Assembly: GCA_023453025.1 (NCBI GenBank)
Contig: JAEXUD010000008.1
Coordinates: 62,001 to 126,000 of the forward strand
Origin: Bacillota bacterium
GTDB lineage: Bacteria; Bacillota; Clostridia; Tissierellales; Sedimentibacteraceae
Direction of reading: 5' to 3'
DNA: 64,000 bases
Shown here one piece after another: positions 36,442-44,299 of this stretch (positions are counted from its first letter, which is position 1; every line of letters begins with the position of its first letter). Made by a program: the position numbers and the translations under genes. The notes beneath the pieces are model-generated. The model searched no databases, was not told the DNA's origin, and worked only from the letters and a program-made list of their open reading frames with translations.

Positions 36442-37728
36442 ATGAATGATGAGATTCTTATTGACATATTAAAAAACCAGGTTACCCCTGCCCTGGGATG
36501 TACAGAACCCGGTGCAGTAGCGTATGCAGTTGCAAGAGCCAAGGAAATACTGGGCAGTGATGTTGAAGAAATTAATTTGGAAATCGACAAAAATATTTTG
36601 AAAAACGGCATGAGTGTGGGAATTCCGGGCACAAATGAGCATGGTATAATTTTTGCCGCTGCACTGTCACTGGCAATAGGTAAATCAGAATACGGACTTG
36701 AAGTCCTGAAAGATGTAGACAGCAAAAGCATAGAAAAAGCTATTGAGATTGTTAATTCAGGTATAATTAACATCGTCCTCAATGAAAAGGTAGAAGGACT
36801 GTATATAAAAGCAGCGGCAAAAACAGAAAAGGATGAGGCATGCGTAATTATCAAAAATTCTCATACAAATATTGTGTATGAAAGCAAGAATAATGAAATA
36901 TTATTAAACAGCATAACAACTAAAGAAAAATCTCAAATAGAAAATATTACTCCTAATGAAATAAAATATAAAATCAAAAATTATTCTATAAAAAATCTGA
37001 TAGAATTCGCTGATAGCGTTCCTATTGAAAAAATAAACTTTATTTTAAACGGTATTGAAATGAATTTAAGAATAGCAGAGGAAGGGCTTAATAACACCAA
37101 GAAAAATGGCATAGGAAATTTTTTATTGAAAAATGCTGATAATGATGTGTTTTCCAGGGCAAAGGCATATACTGCCGCTGCTTCAGAGGCGCGTATGTCA
37201 GGATATCCTCTGCCTGTAATGAGCAGCGCCGGCTCCGGTAATCACGGACTGGTGGCAATAATACCCATATCCTTCATCGGCTATAACAATAATATTAATG
37301 AAGAAAAAATAATTCGCAGTGTAACATTGAGTCACCTTATAACCATTTTCGTAAAAATCCATATCGGTTCGTTATCTCCGGTGTGCGGATGCGGCGTGGC
37401 CGCAGGTGTCGGATGTGCTGCAGGACTGACATATCTTCTGGGAGGAACCCTATTCCAGATTGAAGCCTCCATTAACAATATGATTGCAGGTATTTCAGGA
37501 ATGCTGTGTGACGGAGCCAAGATAGGATGTTCATATAAGCTCTCCATCTCTGTTGATGCGGCTGTGGACGCTTCACAAATGGCTTTGCAGAATATATTTA
37601 TACCAAACAATAACGGAATCCTCGGAGAAACCCCTGAGAAAACAATAGAAAATCTGGCTGTTGTCTCAAATGTGGGTATGAAAGATACCGATGCTTCAAT
37701 TCTTTCGGTTATGCTTAACAAATGTTAA
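36442..37728 (+). CDS. UPF0597/L-cysteine desulfidase family protein (CyuA-like)
   Basis: A 428-residue protein of the family that includes archaeal L-cysteine desulfidase and E. coli CyuA (YhaM), related to the catalytic chain of L-serine dehydratase. Conserved cysteines expected to hold a [4Fe-4S] cluster appear in TPALGCTEPGAVAYA near residue 18, SPVCGCGVAAGVGCAAG near 315 and LCDGAKIGCSYK near 357. PVMSSAGSGNHGLVAIIPI is the family's central motif. The likely reaction is cysteine to pyruvate, sulfide and ammonia. It is the first gene behind the sigma-54 promoter; ATG 36442. Confidence 0.88.
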   Translation: MNDEILIDILKNQVTPALGCTEPGAVAYAVARAKEILGSDVEEINLEIDKNILKNGMSVGIPGTNEHGIIFAAALSLAIGKSEYGLEVLKDVDSKSIEKAIEIVNSGIINIVLNEKVEGLYIKAAAKTEKDEACVIIKNSHTNIVYESKNNEILLNSITTKEKSQIENITPNEIKYKIKNYSIKNLIEFADSVPIEKINFILNGIEMNLRIAEEGLNNTKKNGIGNFLLKNADNDVFSRAKAYTAAASEARMSGYPLPVMSSAGSGNHGLVAIIPISFIGYNNNINEEKIIRSVTLSHLITIFVKIHIGSLSPVCGCGVAAGVGCAAGLTYLLGGTLFQIEASINNMIAGISGMLCDGAKIGCSYKLSISVDAAVDASQMALQNIFIPNNNGILGETPEKTIENLAVVSNVGMKDTDASILSVMLNKC

Positions 37729-37894
37729 CATAAATAATCAAAGGGTTTGCATAACTAAAAATGACATTGTATAATTAAGCTGTTGCTAGAGTTTATACTC
37801 AAATCAATCAAAGGAGATGATAATTTATAAGACCGCTTAACAACAAGCAATTTTGAGTTTAGCAAATACTAAATAACTTAAATCAGGAGGTAAT

Positions 37895-39094
37895 ATGAGT
37901 AACATTTTAGCACTTTTAATTATTGCGGCAGTCTATTATATAGGCGAATTTGTGGGAACAAAAACAAAAGCATGGATTCCTTCCGTATTTGTAACAGCTA
38001 TTTTATTCCTTATAGGATATTGGACATTCTTTCCAAAGGATATTGTTGCTATTGCAGGACTTGGAGCACCACTGGGAGGTTTGCTGGTAATTATGCTCTG
38101 CATAACTCACATGGGTACAATTATAAGTATCAAGCAGATGCTTGAACAGTGGAAGGTTATTGTTATAACTCTTGCGGGCTTGGTAGGAATGGTAGTAGCT
38201 TGCTGGTTTATATGCATTCCGCTGGTTGGAAAAGAATATGTTGTTGCAGGTCTTCCGCCATTAACAGGCGGTATTGTTGCAGCAACTATGATGAATCAGG
38301 CAGCTTTGGAAAAGGGTCTGACTTCAGCAGCTGTTTTAGCTATTGCAATGTATGTTTGCCAGGGATTTGCAGGTTATCCTTTAACAGCTGTAATGCTAAA
38401 AAAGGAAGGAAAAAAACTTCTTAACGGATTCAGATCAGGAACTATCAAAGCAGAAGTATCAGCAACTGCAATTGATGAATCTGCCGGAAATCTTGAAACA
38501 AAAGAAAAGGAAAAGAAAAAACTAATACCGCCTATGCCGCAGAAATACATGACAACTGCATTTGTATTAATGAAACTTATGGCTTCGGCATATATTGCAA
38601 ACAAGCTTGGTACAATTACAGGACTGAATCAAGCCGTATGGGCACTTATACTAGGTATAGTATTCACAGAAATCGGCTTCCTTGACAAGGACTCTTTGAA
38701 CAAAGCAAATTCATACGGATTTTTAATGTTTGTACTTATGATTTATGTATTCTCAGGACTTAAGGATGCAACTCCTGCAATATTGCTGGAAGCAGCAGGC
38801 CCTCTTGTTATAATAATCATCATCGGTGTAACAGGCATGGGAATAACATCTGTAATAGCAGGAAAAATTCTCGGAATAAGCTGGAACATGGCTTATGCAG
38901 TTTCTCTTACAGCTCTTTACGGCTTCCCGCCAAACTACATCTTGACTGAAGAATGTGTTAAGGCCCTGGCAGACACAGAAGAAGAACATAAATTCTTAAT
39001 GGATAAACTTCTCCCTATGATGATAGTAGGAGGATTTGTCACCGTTACAATTACATCCGTAATAGTTGCAGGATTATTTGTTAATATGCTATAG
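37895..39094 (+). CDS. Orphan multi-pass transporter-like membrane protein
   Basis: A 399-residue protein with about eleven hydrophobic helices and one cytoplasmic charged loop near residues 175-215 (KKEGKKLLNGFRSG, then KEKEKKKL). Glycine-rich pairs GLPPLTGGIVAATMMNQAAL and LGAPLGGLLVIMLCITHMG resemble the re-entrant loops of GltS-like and other ion-coupled carboxylate symporters, but I cannot assign a family. It lies between the desulfidase homologue and an M20 hydrolase, with AGGAGG before ATG 37895, so import of the substrate of that pathway is the natural inference. Confidence 0.65.
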   Translation: MSNILALLIIAAVYYIGEFVGTKTKAWIPSVFVTAILFLIGYWTFFPKDIVAIAGLGAPLGGLLVIMLCITHMGTIISIKQMLEQWKVIVITLAGLVGMVVACWFICIPLVGKEYVVAGLPPLTGGIVAATMMNQAALEKGLTSAAVLAIAMYVCQGFAGYPLTAVMLKKEGKKLLNGFRSGTIKAEVSATAIDESAGNLETKEKEKKKLIPPMPQKYMTTAFVLMKLMASAYIANKLGTITGLNQAVWALILGIVFTEIGFLDKDSLNKANSYGFLMFVLMIYVFSGLKDATPAILLEAAGPLVIIIIIGVTGMGITSVIAGKILGISWNMAYAVSLTALYGFPPNYILTEECVKALADTEEEHKFLMDKLLPMMIVGGFVTVTITSVIVAGLFVNML

Positions 39095-39146
39095 AATGTA
39101 TCAATAGTCTGTGAATTATTTACAAATAATATTAAAGAGGTGTTTT

Positions 39147-40322
39147 ATGAATATAAAAGATTCAGCAGAAAAATATAATGATTACATCATTGAAAAAAGA
39201 AGATATTACCATTCAGTTCCGGAACTCAGCTTTGAAGAGGTGAACACTACCAAACAACTGGAAATGGATCTGAAGGAAATGGGAATTGAGGTTAAAACCT
39301 TTGATGATTACAACGGTCTTGTAGGTACAATAACCGGCAAAAAACCCGGGAAAACAGTTATGCTCCGCGCTGATATTGACGCACTGCCTGTTGAAGAGCA
39401 TACCGGTCTCCCTTATACATCCTGCAACAAAAATATGCATGCATGCGGTCATGATGCTCATATTTCCATGCTGCTCGGAGCAGCAAGAATACTTGTTGAT
39501 ATGAAAGAAAATCTTAACGGCACTGTCAAGCTGCTGTTTCAGGCTGCAGAAGAATCATGCTACGGAGCAAAATATTATGTGAATAACGGTGTATTAGACG
39601 GTGTTGATGCTATATTCGGAATGCACATCTGGGGTACGCTTGATGCTCCTTATTTTAATCTTGAATCAGGAGTAAGAATGGCATCTGTAGACAATTTCAA
39701 AATTACGGTAGAGGGTGTTTCTTCACACGGTTCTGCTCCTCAACACGGAAAGGATGCTATAATCGCAGCAGCTTCAATGATTATGAACATACAGACTCTT
39801 GTAAGCAGAGTAAATGATCCTTTGAATCCTTTGGTTGTTTCAATCGGTACAATAAACGGCGGACAAAGATTCAACATAATTGCAAATCATGTTGAAATGG
39901 AAGGAACGGTCAGAACACATTCCAGAGAAGCAAGAGCATCTGTTGAAGGAAATCTGCGCTCAATCGTTGAAAATACAGCTGAATTGCTGGGATGCAAGGC
40001 AAGCCTGGAGTATTCCTACTATGCTGCTCCTATTATAAATGAGCACGAAACAATTAATAAAATTGTCAGAAATGCTGCGATTAAGCTGTATGGCAGCGAA
40101 AGCCTCATTGACATGCCTAAGCTTATGGGCTCAGAGGATTTCGCATATCTCATGGAGGTTGTACCCGGATTCTATGGATTTATAGGTACCAGAAATGAGG
40201 AAAAAGGATTAGTATATTTAAATCATAATGACAAATTCACAATAGACGAGGATGTTCTCCACAGAGGAGCTGCTCTTTACGCGCAATTTGCCAGTGACTT
40301 CCTTGATGAAAATATTCAATAG
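39147..40322 (+). CDS. M20 family metal-dependent amidohydrolase, second copy
   Basis: A 391-residue M20D hydrolase with MLRADIDALPVEEHTGLPY, MHACGHDAHISMLLGAARIL near 100, LFQAAEESCYGAKYYV near 132 (Glu pair kept, but AAEES replaces the usual PGEE or PAEE), SSHGSAPQHGKDAI near 195 and LNHNDKFTIDED near the end. The first ATG with a good ribosome binding site is 39147 (AGAGGTGTTTT); an in-frame GTG at 39111 has none. It closes the sigma-54 operon, 52 bases after the transporter. It probably releases a free amino acid from an acylated or peptide-bound form for the desulfidase homologue. Confidence 0.88.
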   Translation: MNIKDSAEKYNDYIIEKRRYYHSVPELSFEEVNTTKQLEMDLKEMGIEVKTFDDYNGLVGTITGKKPGKTVMLRADIDALPVEEHTGLPYTSCNKNMHACGHDAHISMLLGAARILVDMKENLNGTVKLLFQAAEESCYGAKYYVNNGVLDGVDAIFGMHIWGTLDAPYFNLESGVRMASVDNFKITVEGVSSHGSAPQHGKDAIIAAASMIMNIQTLVSRVNDPLNPLVVSIGTINGGQRFNIIANHVEMEGTVRTHSREARASVEGNLRSIVENTAELLGCKASLEYSYYAAPIINEHETINKIVRNAAIKLYGSESLIDMPKLMGSEDFAYLMEVVPGFYGFIGTRNEEKGLVYLNHNDKFTIDEDVLHRGAALYAQFASDFLDENIQ

Positions 40323-40375
40323 AAGCAAAAGTTATAGATTATTTTTAACAAGGTCAATTAAAGTATAAATCAATC

Positions 40376-40417
40376 GGGGGCAATTGCATAAAACAATTCA
40401 TGCAGTTGCCTTTTTTC
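40376..40417 (+). terminator. Terminator ending the sigma-54 operon
   Basis: GGGGCAATTGCAT, loop AAAACAATT, CATGCAGTTGCC and six T residues. Confidence 0.8.
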
Positions 40418-40486
40418 ATATAGCTCTTTACACAATACATTTTTTGAAATATACTTATATATGACATAAAAATAAAGAGGTGGGCT

Positions 40487-41860
40487 ATGAAAAGGAAAAT
40501 ATGTTTAATACTGACAATTATAATGATTTTAACTTCATTTACTTCAACAGCATTTGCCGGTGAAATAGATAAGGAAAAATTTGAGGATGACATTGATTTT
40601 ATGGAAAGAGTAATTTACTTTGTACTGGACAATTATCAGTATGAAGTAAGCCAGGAAGAAATTCTTAACGGACTATATGATGGGTTCTTCAATGTATTAG
40701 ATGAATACAGCGTATATTACACACCTAAGGAATATCAGGCAATGCTTGATGATACAGCCGGCGAGTATACGGGAATAGGCGTTCAAATAATAGACTCCGA
40801 CAATCAAATTGTTGTTGTAACACCTCTCCCCGGTTCACCTGCATTAGAAGCAGGCATTAAGGCAGGTGACATCATCAAATATGTTGACGGCAACGACATA
40901 ACAGGACTCACTACTTCACAGGCAGCACTGCTCATAAAAGGCAAGGAAGGAACCAATGTTAAAATAGGCATAATCCGCAACAAAGAAAGCCTGGAATTTG
41001 ATATAATAAGAAAAACTATTGTAACCAGCACAGTTGAAAGCAAAATCATGGACAATCAGATTGGTTACTTAAAGGTAACTGATTTTTCCGACAATACTGT
41101 AGCGCTTGTTGAAAAAGAGCTTGAAAAATTTGATGAGAACAATGTAAAGAAATTGGTTCTGGACATGAGAAACAACGGCGGAGGCACCTTAAAGTCAGCA
41201 GTTGATATGCTTAACCTGTTTGTAACGGAAGGTCCGGTTGTATATGTGGATTATGCAACAGGTAAAGAAGATATTTATGAAAGTAATTTAAAAGAACAAA
41301 AATATGAGATAGCCTTATTAATAAATGAAGGCAGTGCAAGTGCAACAGAAATATTTGCCGGAGCAGTAAAATATAAAAAAGAAGGAGTTATTGTAGGAAC
41401 TAAATCCTTTGGCAAAGGCATAGTACAAACACTTTATCCTTTGAAGGACAAAAGCGGAGTGAAATTTACAACTGCAGAATATTTTTCAGTCGACAGAACA
41501 CCGGTACACAAAATAGGCATAACTCCGGACATAGCAGTTGAAAATAAAAAAATTGATTTGTCAAAGTATCCCCAGTTCAGCAACGAGAAAAAACCATCCT
41601 TGGGCAGTGTCAGCCTGGATGTGTTAGGAGCTGAAATGATTCTTGAAACATTGGGCTATAATGTCGGCGAGCCAGATGGTGTTTATGACCAGAAATCCTT
41701 CGACCAGGTAGTTAAGTTCCAAAATGACAACTCTCTGTACGGCTACGGAATAATTGACATAGCAACACAAAATACATTGTATAACGCATTAATTAAACAT
41801 GCGGAGGAAACTATAGAGGATTTACAGTTAGAATCTGCAATAAAAGCATTGAGTGAATAA
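40487..41860 (+). CDS. C-terminal processing peptidase (S41) with peptidoglycan-binding domain
   Basis: A 457-residue secreted serine protease. Residues 1-25 form a signal peptide (MKRKICLILTIIMILTSFTS, cut after AFA). A PDZ domain spans about 90-165 (GIGVQIIDSDNQIVVVTPLP). The S41 core holds DMRNNGGGTLKSAVDMLNLF, the nucleophile in NEGSASATEIFAGAV near 285 and the general-base Lys in KSFGKGIVQT near 308. A PG_binding_1 domain closes the protein (about 385-445). CtpB-type proteases cut regulators of sporulation, so a role in spore signalling is possible. ATG 40487 with AGAGGTGG; it has its own terminator. Confidence 0.92.
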   Translation: MKRKICLILTIIMILTSFTSTAFAGEIDKEKFEDDIDFMERVIYFVLDNYQYEVSQEEILNGLYDGFFNVLDEYSVYYTPKEYQAMLDDTAGEYTGIGVQIIDSDNQIVVVTPLPGSPALEAGIKAGDIIKYVDGNDITGLTTSQAALLIKGKEGTNVKIGIIRNKESLEFDIIRKTIVTSTVESKIMDNQIGYLKVTDFSDNTVALVEKELEKFDENNVKKLVLDMRNNGGGTLKSAVDMLNLFVTEGPVVYVDYATGKEDIYESNLKEQKYEIALLINEGSASATEIFAGAVKYKKEGVIVGTKSFGKGIVQTLYPLKDKSGVKFTTAEYFSVDRTPVHKIGITPDIAVENKKIDLSKYPQFSNEKKPSLGSVSLDVLGAEMILETLGYNVGEPDGVYDQKSFDQVVKFQNDNSLYGYGIIDIATQNTLYNALIKHAEETIEDLQLESAIKALSE

Positions 41861-41872
41861 AACAGATTATAT

Positions 41873-41914
41873 GAAAGGCTGTTGCATTGGTATTTTTTAA
41901 TGCAACAGCCTTTA
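41873..41914. terminator. Bidirectional terminator after the Ctp gene
   Basis: AAAGGCTGTTGCATT, loop GGTATTTTTT, AATGCAACAGCCTTT: a 15-bp perfect stem between convergent genes. Confidence 0.85.
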
Positions 41915-41920
41915 TACCCT

Positions 41921-42493
41921 TTAAATACTGCTGATTGATGCTTGCTCATTAAAATCATCTTTAGAGGTATAATTCATATTGACTGCCACTACTATACCCT
42001 CACAGATGATTTCTGCCATTTCATAAATCAATGACAGCCGTGTATCCTGAACCAAATCGTGAAAATCCCTGTTGCTTGAATCCACAACTCCTATAATAGA
42101 AATATCACCTATTTCCGGAAGAATCTTGCCTATTCCCTTTCCAGGTGTTATAGCCCCTTCTCTAACTTCAATAATCCCTTGATTTTTCTTATTGCTCAGA
42201 CATGCATCTATGGCGATGACTTTATCATAATTTTTCTTTTTTATAATTTTTAAATAATCGTTAATATTTATTGCATGAACAGGCTTTTCGAGAGTACCGT
42301 AAATATCAATATCCAGATTCTCTTTTGACAGCAACGTTCCTGTCAAAGGTCCCAAACTGTCAACGATACATTTATCGGTTCCGATACAGACAATTGCAGA
42401 GTTGTTGCTCATTTGCCCCCCAAGGTAATGACCAATCTTAATAGTTGCAAAGCTATTTTTATAATGTACTTCTATTGGATTCAAAGGTAACAC
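41921..42493 (-). CDS. yyaC: Spore protease-like protein YyaC
   Basis: A 190-residue protein of the YyaC family, related to the germination protease Gpr. SAIVCIGTDKCIVDSLGPLT near 32, KVIAIDACLSNKKNQGIIEV near 90 and REGAITPGKGIGKILPEIGD are the conserved blocks. Its role in spores is not well defined. There is no ATG at the start: GTG 42493 or TTG 42484 are possible, and AGGGGGTG fits TTG 42484 better. That ribosome binding site is part of a strong hairpin. It lies 70 bases downstream of the DUF975 gene. Confidence 0.88.
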   Translation of the reverse strand: MLPLNPIEVHYKNSFATIKIGHYLGGQMSNNSAIVCIGTDKCIVDSLGPLTGTLLSKENLDIDIYGTLEKPVHAININDYLKIIKKKNYDKVIAIDACLSNKKNQGIIEVREGAITPGKGIGKILPEIGDISIIGVVDSSNRDFHDLVQDTRLSLIYEMAEIICEGIVVAVNMNYTSKDDFNEQASISSI

Positions 42494-42532
42494 CCCCTAT
42501 GTATATTAGTATATACAGGAAGGGGGTGCTTT
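42488..42532 (-). promoter_or_regulatory. Hairpin that covers the yyaC ribosome binding site
   Basis: On the minus strand CACCCCC pairs with GGGGGTG, and inside it TGTATAT pairs with ATATACA around loop ACTA. The 3' arm is the Shine-Dalgarno sequence of yyaC and includes its possible GTG start. There is little T tract after the stem, so it is better explained as a translational block, or as a folded terminator of the DUF975 gene, than as a normal terminator. Confidence 0.55.
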
Positions 42533-42563
42533 ATGAGTTATTAATCAATTAAAATCATCTTAT

Positions 42564-43322
42564 CTATAATTCGTCATCCTTATTATAATGATCATTAAAA
42601 TTTTCATAATCATTAAATTCTTTTTGAATGTTTAAATCCTCATAGGAGCAATATCCATAATCTGTCGCATTTTTTCTGAGCACAAGATAAAGCTGTGCCT
42701 CTGTGGCAAATATATAAGGGTTAACAAAAAAAATACCAATAACAAATGCCAAGGTTCCAAGAATTACCCAACCAAGAAATGATAAATCCAGTACAAATGA
42801 ATTAAGCTTATGGCCGTCCATCATTTTTCTGCTCAGGGTAATCGCATTGTCTGCTCCTATGTTAGGATTATCCGTCAATATATAAGGAACCATCCTGTAC
42901 GAATATGCTTTGATAATACCCGGAATAATAAAAAGCAAGCTCCAAAGAAAATTATATATATCTCTGAGAAGCATCGCTGAGATTATACCCTTGTAATTAA
43001 CACCGTCAAATGCAAAACTATAGTATCCGTAAGTGTTTTGAAATTGTGACAGCTGTACGTAGTATTTCCTGGATCCTATCTCTAAAGAGTAACCTAAAAG
43101 AATTCTATATGCTAATGCTAAAATTATAATTGCAGCTGCTATTATTAAAGCATTCGGATTATGTGCTAAATATTCACTGGCTCTATCACCTGCTCTTCCT
43201 GAACCTCCGCCGCCTCCGCTGCCTGATGCTAATGAAAGAACTAACCCAATCAGAAATGCTTTCCAATAATTCCCTTTAAGTGAGGCCCTGGCCAATGATT
43301 TTAACTCCGCCCTAGTCCACAT
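42564..43322 (-). CDS. DUF975 family membrane protein
   Basis: A 252-residue protein with about five membrane helices. The start WTRAELKSLARASLKGNYWK followed by AFLIGLVLSL is the DUF975 hallmark, as are LLFIIPGIIKAYSYRMVPYI and ILTDNPNIGADNAITLSRKM. A glycine-rich stretch (SGSGGGGGSGRAG) follows the first helix. Function unknown. GTG/ATG choice is clear: ATG 43322 behind AGGAGGGA. The acidic, Asn-rich tail is cytoplasmic by the positive-inside rule. Confidence 0.85.
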   Translation of the reverse strand: MWTRAELKSLARASLKGNYWKAFLIGLVLSLASGSGGGGGSGRAGDRASEYLAHNPNALIIAAAIIILALAYRILLGYSLEIGSRKYYVQLSQFQNTYGYYSFAFDGVNYKGIISAMLLRDIYNFLWSLLFIIPGIIKAYSYRMVPYILTDNPNIGADNAITLSRKMMDGHKLNSFVLDLSFLGWVILGTLAFVIGIFFVNPYIFATEAQLYLVLRKNATDYGYCSYEDLNIQKEFNDYENFNDHYNKDDEL

Positions 43323-43466
43323 ATCTTCCCTCCTAATTTCTGTCTAGTATTATTCTATATAATTATAACATGAATGTTCATAATATGATATAAATTAAAT
43401 TTATTGACACTTCAAAATAAAGTAAATATAATAAGTTCATTACATTATTGAAAGCAAGGTGAATTT

Positions 43467-44138
43467 GTGCGAAATTACATAAAAAGAATCTTCAGATTAT
43501 TGTGTGGAATCTTTCTTTATTCCTTGGGATTAACTTTAAGCATTCAAGCTAATGTCGGTCTTGCCCCATGGGATGCATTTGGTATGGGAGTGTCAAACAT
43601 AACAGGTATTTCTTATGGAAATATAAGCATATTAACCGGTATCATCATATTGATAGTAGTTGCGGGATTCTTAAAAGAAAAAATAGGCTTGGGAACAGTT
43701 TTAAACACTCTGCTCATAGGAGTATTTGTGGACTTTATGCAGTCAATAAGGCTGATACCCTTCATGACTAACTTTTTTCTGGGAACTCTTATGCTTTTAT
43801 TAAGTCAGGTAATCATCAGTCTGGCGACATATTTTTATATAAGCCCCGGCATGGGCTGCGGTCCGAGAGATACTCTGATGGTAGCAATGGGTAAATTGTT
43901 CCCTAATGTTCCGATAGGCGCTGTAAGAGGCTGTATAGAAGGCACTGTTCTGCTTATAGGTTTTCTCCTGGGTGCAAAGGTTGGTATAGGAACAGTTATT
44001 GCGGTATTCGGAATCAGCTTTATTCTTCAGTATACATTCAGACTCCTTAAATTTGATATTAAGTCTGTAGCTCATGAAAATATTTTTGAGACACTTGTCA
44101 ATATAAAAAGATTTTTTAAAGTTGAGTCCACAGAATAG
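43467..44138 (+). CDS. YczE/YitT-like membrane protein
   Basis: A 223-residue protein with five or six helices. LTLSIQANVGLAPWDAFGMG near 22 and SPGMGCGPRDTLMVAMGK near 125 are the paired motifs of the YczE/YyaS group. A role in surfactin-type synthesis is reported for B. subtilis YczE, but the general function is unknown. The start is GTG 43467 behind AAGGTGA. It is a single gene with its own promoter region and terminator. Confidence 0.85.
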   Translation: MRNYIKRIFRLLCGIFLYSLGLTLSIQANVGLAPWDAFGMGVSNITGISYGNISILTGIIILIVVAGFLKEKIGLGTVLNTLLIGVFVDFMQSIRLIPFMTNFFLGTLMLLLSQVIISLATYFYISPGMGCGPRDTLMVAMGKLFPNVPIGAVRGCIEGTVLLIGFLLGAKVGIGTVIAVFGISFILQYTFRLLKFDIKSVAHENIFETLVNIKRFFKVESTE

Positions 44139-44171
44139 AAAAAATTCCGTTTAATTGACGGAATTTTTTTG
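44139..44171. terminator. Terminator shared by the YczE gene and the thioesterase remnant
   Basis: AAAAAATTCCGT, loop TTAATTG, ACGGAATTTTTTT. The stop codon of the remnant gene lies in its loop. Confidence 0.8.
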
Positions 44172-44291
44172 TGTTGCTTCTTCTTTGCTTGTGATTTCGA
44201 GTTCCGGCACCTTTACAGATCTTCCGCCGTCACCTATGGCAACATATGTAAAATATCTTGTCAAGGCAACCTTGGGAGGTAACAAATTATA
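44151..44291 (-). pseudogene. 3' remnant of an acyl-CoA thioesterase gene
   Basis: On the minus strand a 46-codon frame ends with TAA at 44151-44153 and is closed upstream by TGA at 44292-44294. It reads LPPKVALTRYFTYVAIGDGG and then RSVKVPELEITSKEEATQ, which is the typical C-terminal end of hot-dog acyl-CoA hydrolases (a strand like LTDVYFTFVAID.DGKP.PVP.L). The first three quarters of such a gene are missing; the space is taken by the HAD gene, which ends nine bases away. It has no ribosome binding site in a useful place. I take it as a deletion scar. Confidence 0.6.
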
Positions 44292-44299
44292 TCAAAGCA

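Noticed and set aside
37813..37850. A seven-codon leader-like frame (ATG ATA ATT TAT AAG ACC GCT TAA) behind AAAGGAG upstream of the transporter
   Set aside because: The AAAGGAG touches the ATG with no spacing, and there is no nearby terminator or run of regulatory codons to suggest attenuation.
33079..40322. A recent duplication of the two M20D genes
   Set aside because: The two proteins differ at many positions, including the catalytic surroundings (PGEE versus AAEE), so they are old paralogues and no shared DNA repeat was seen.
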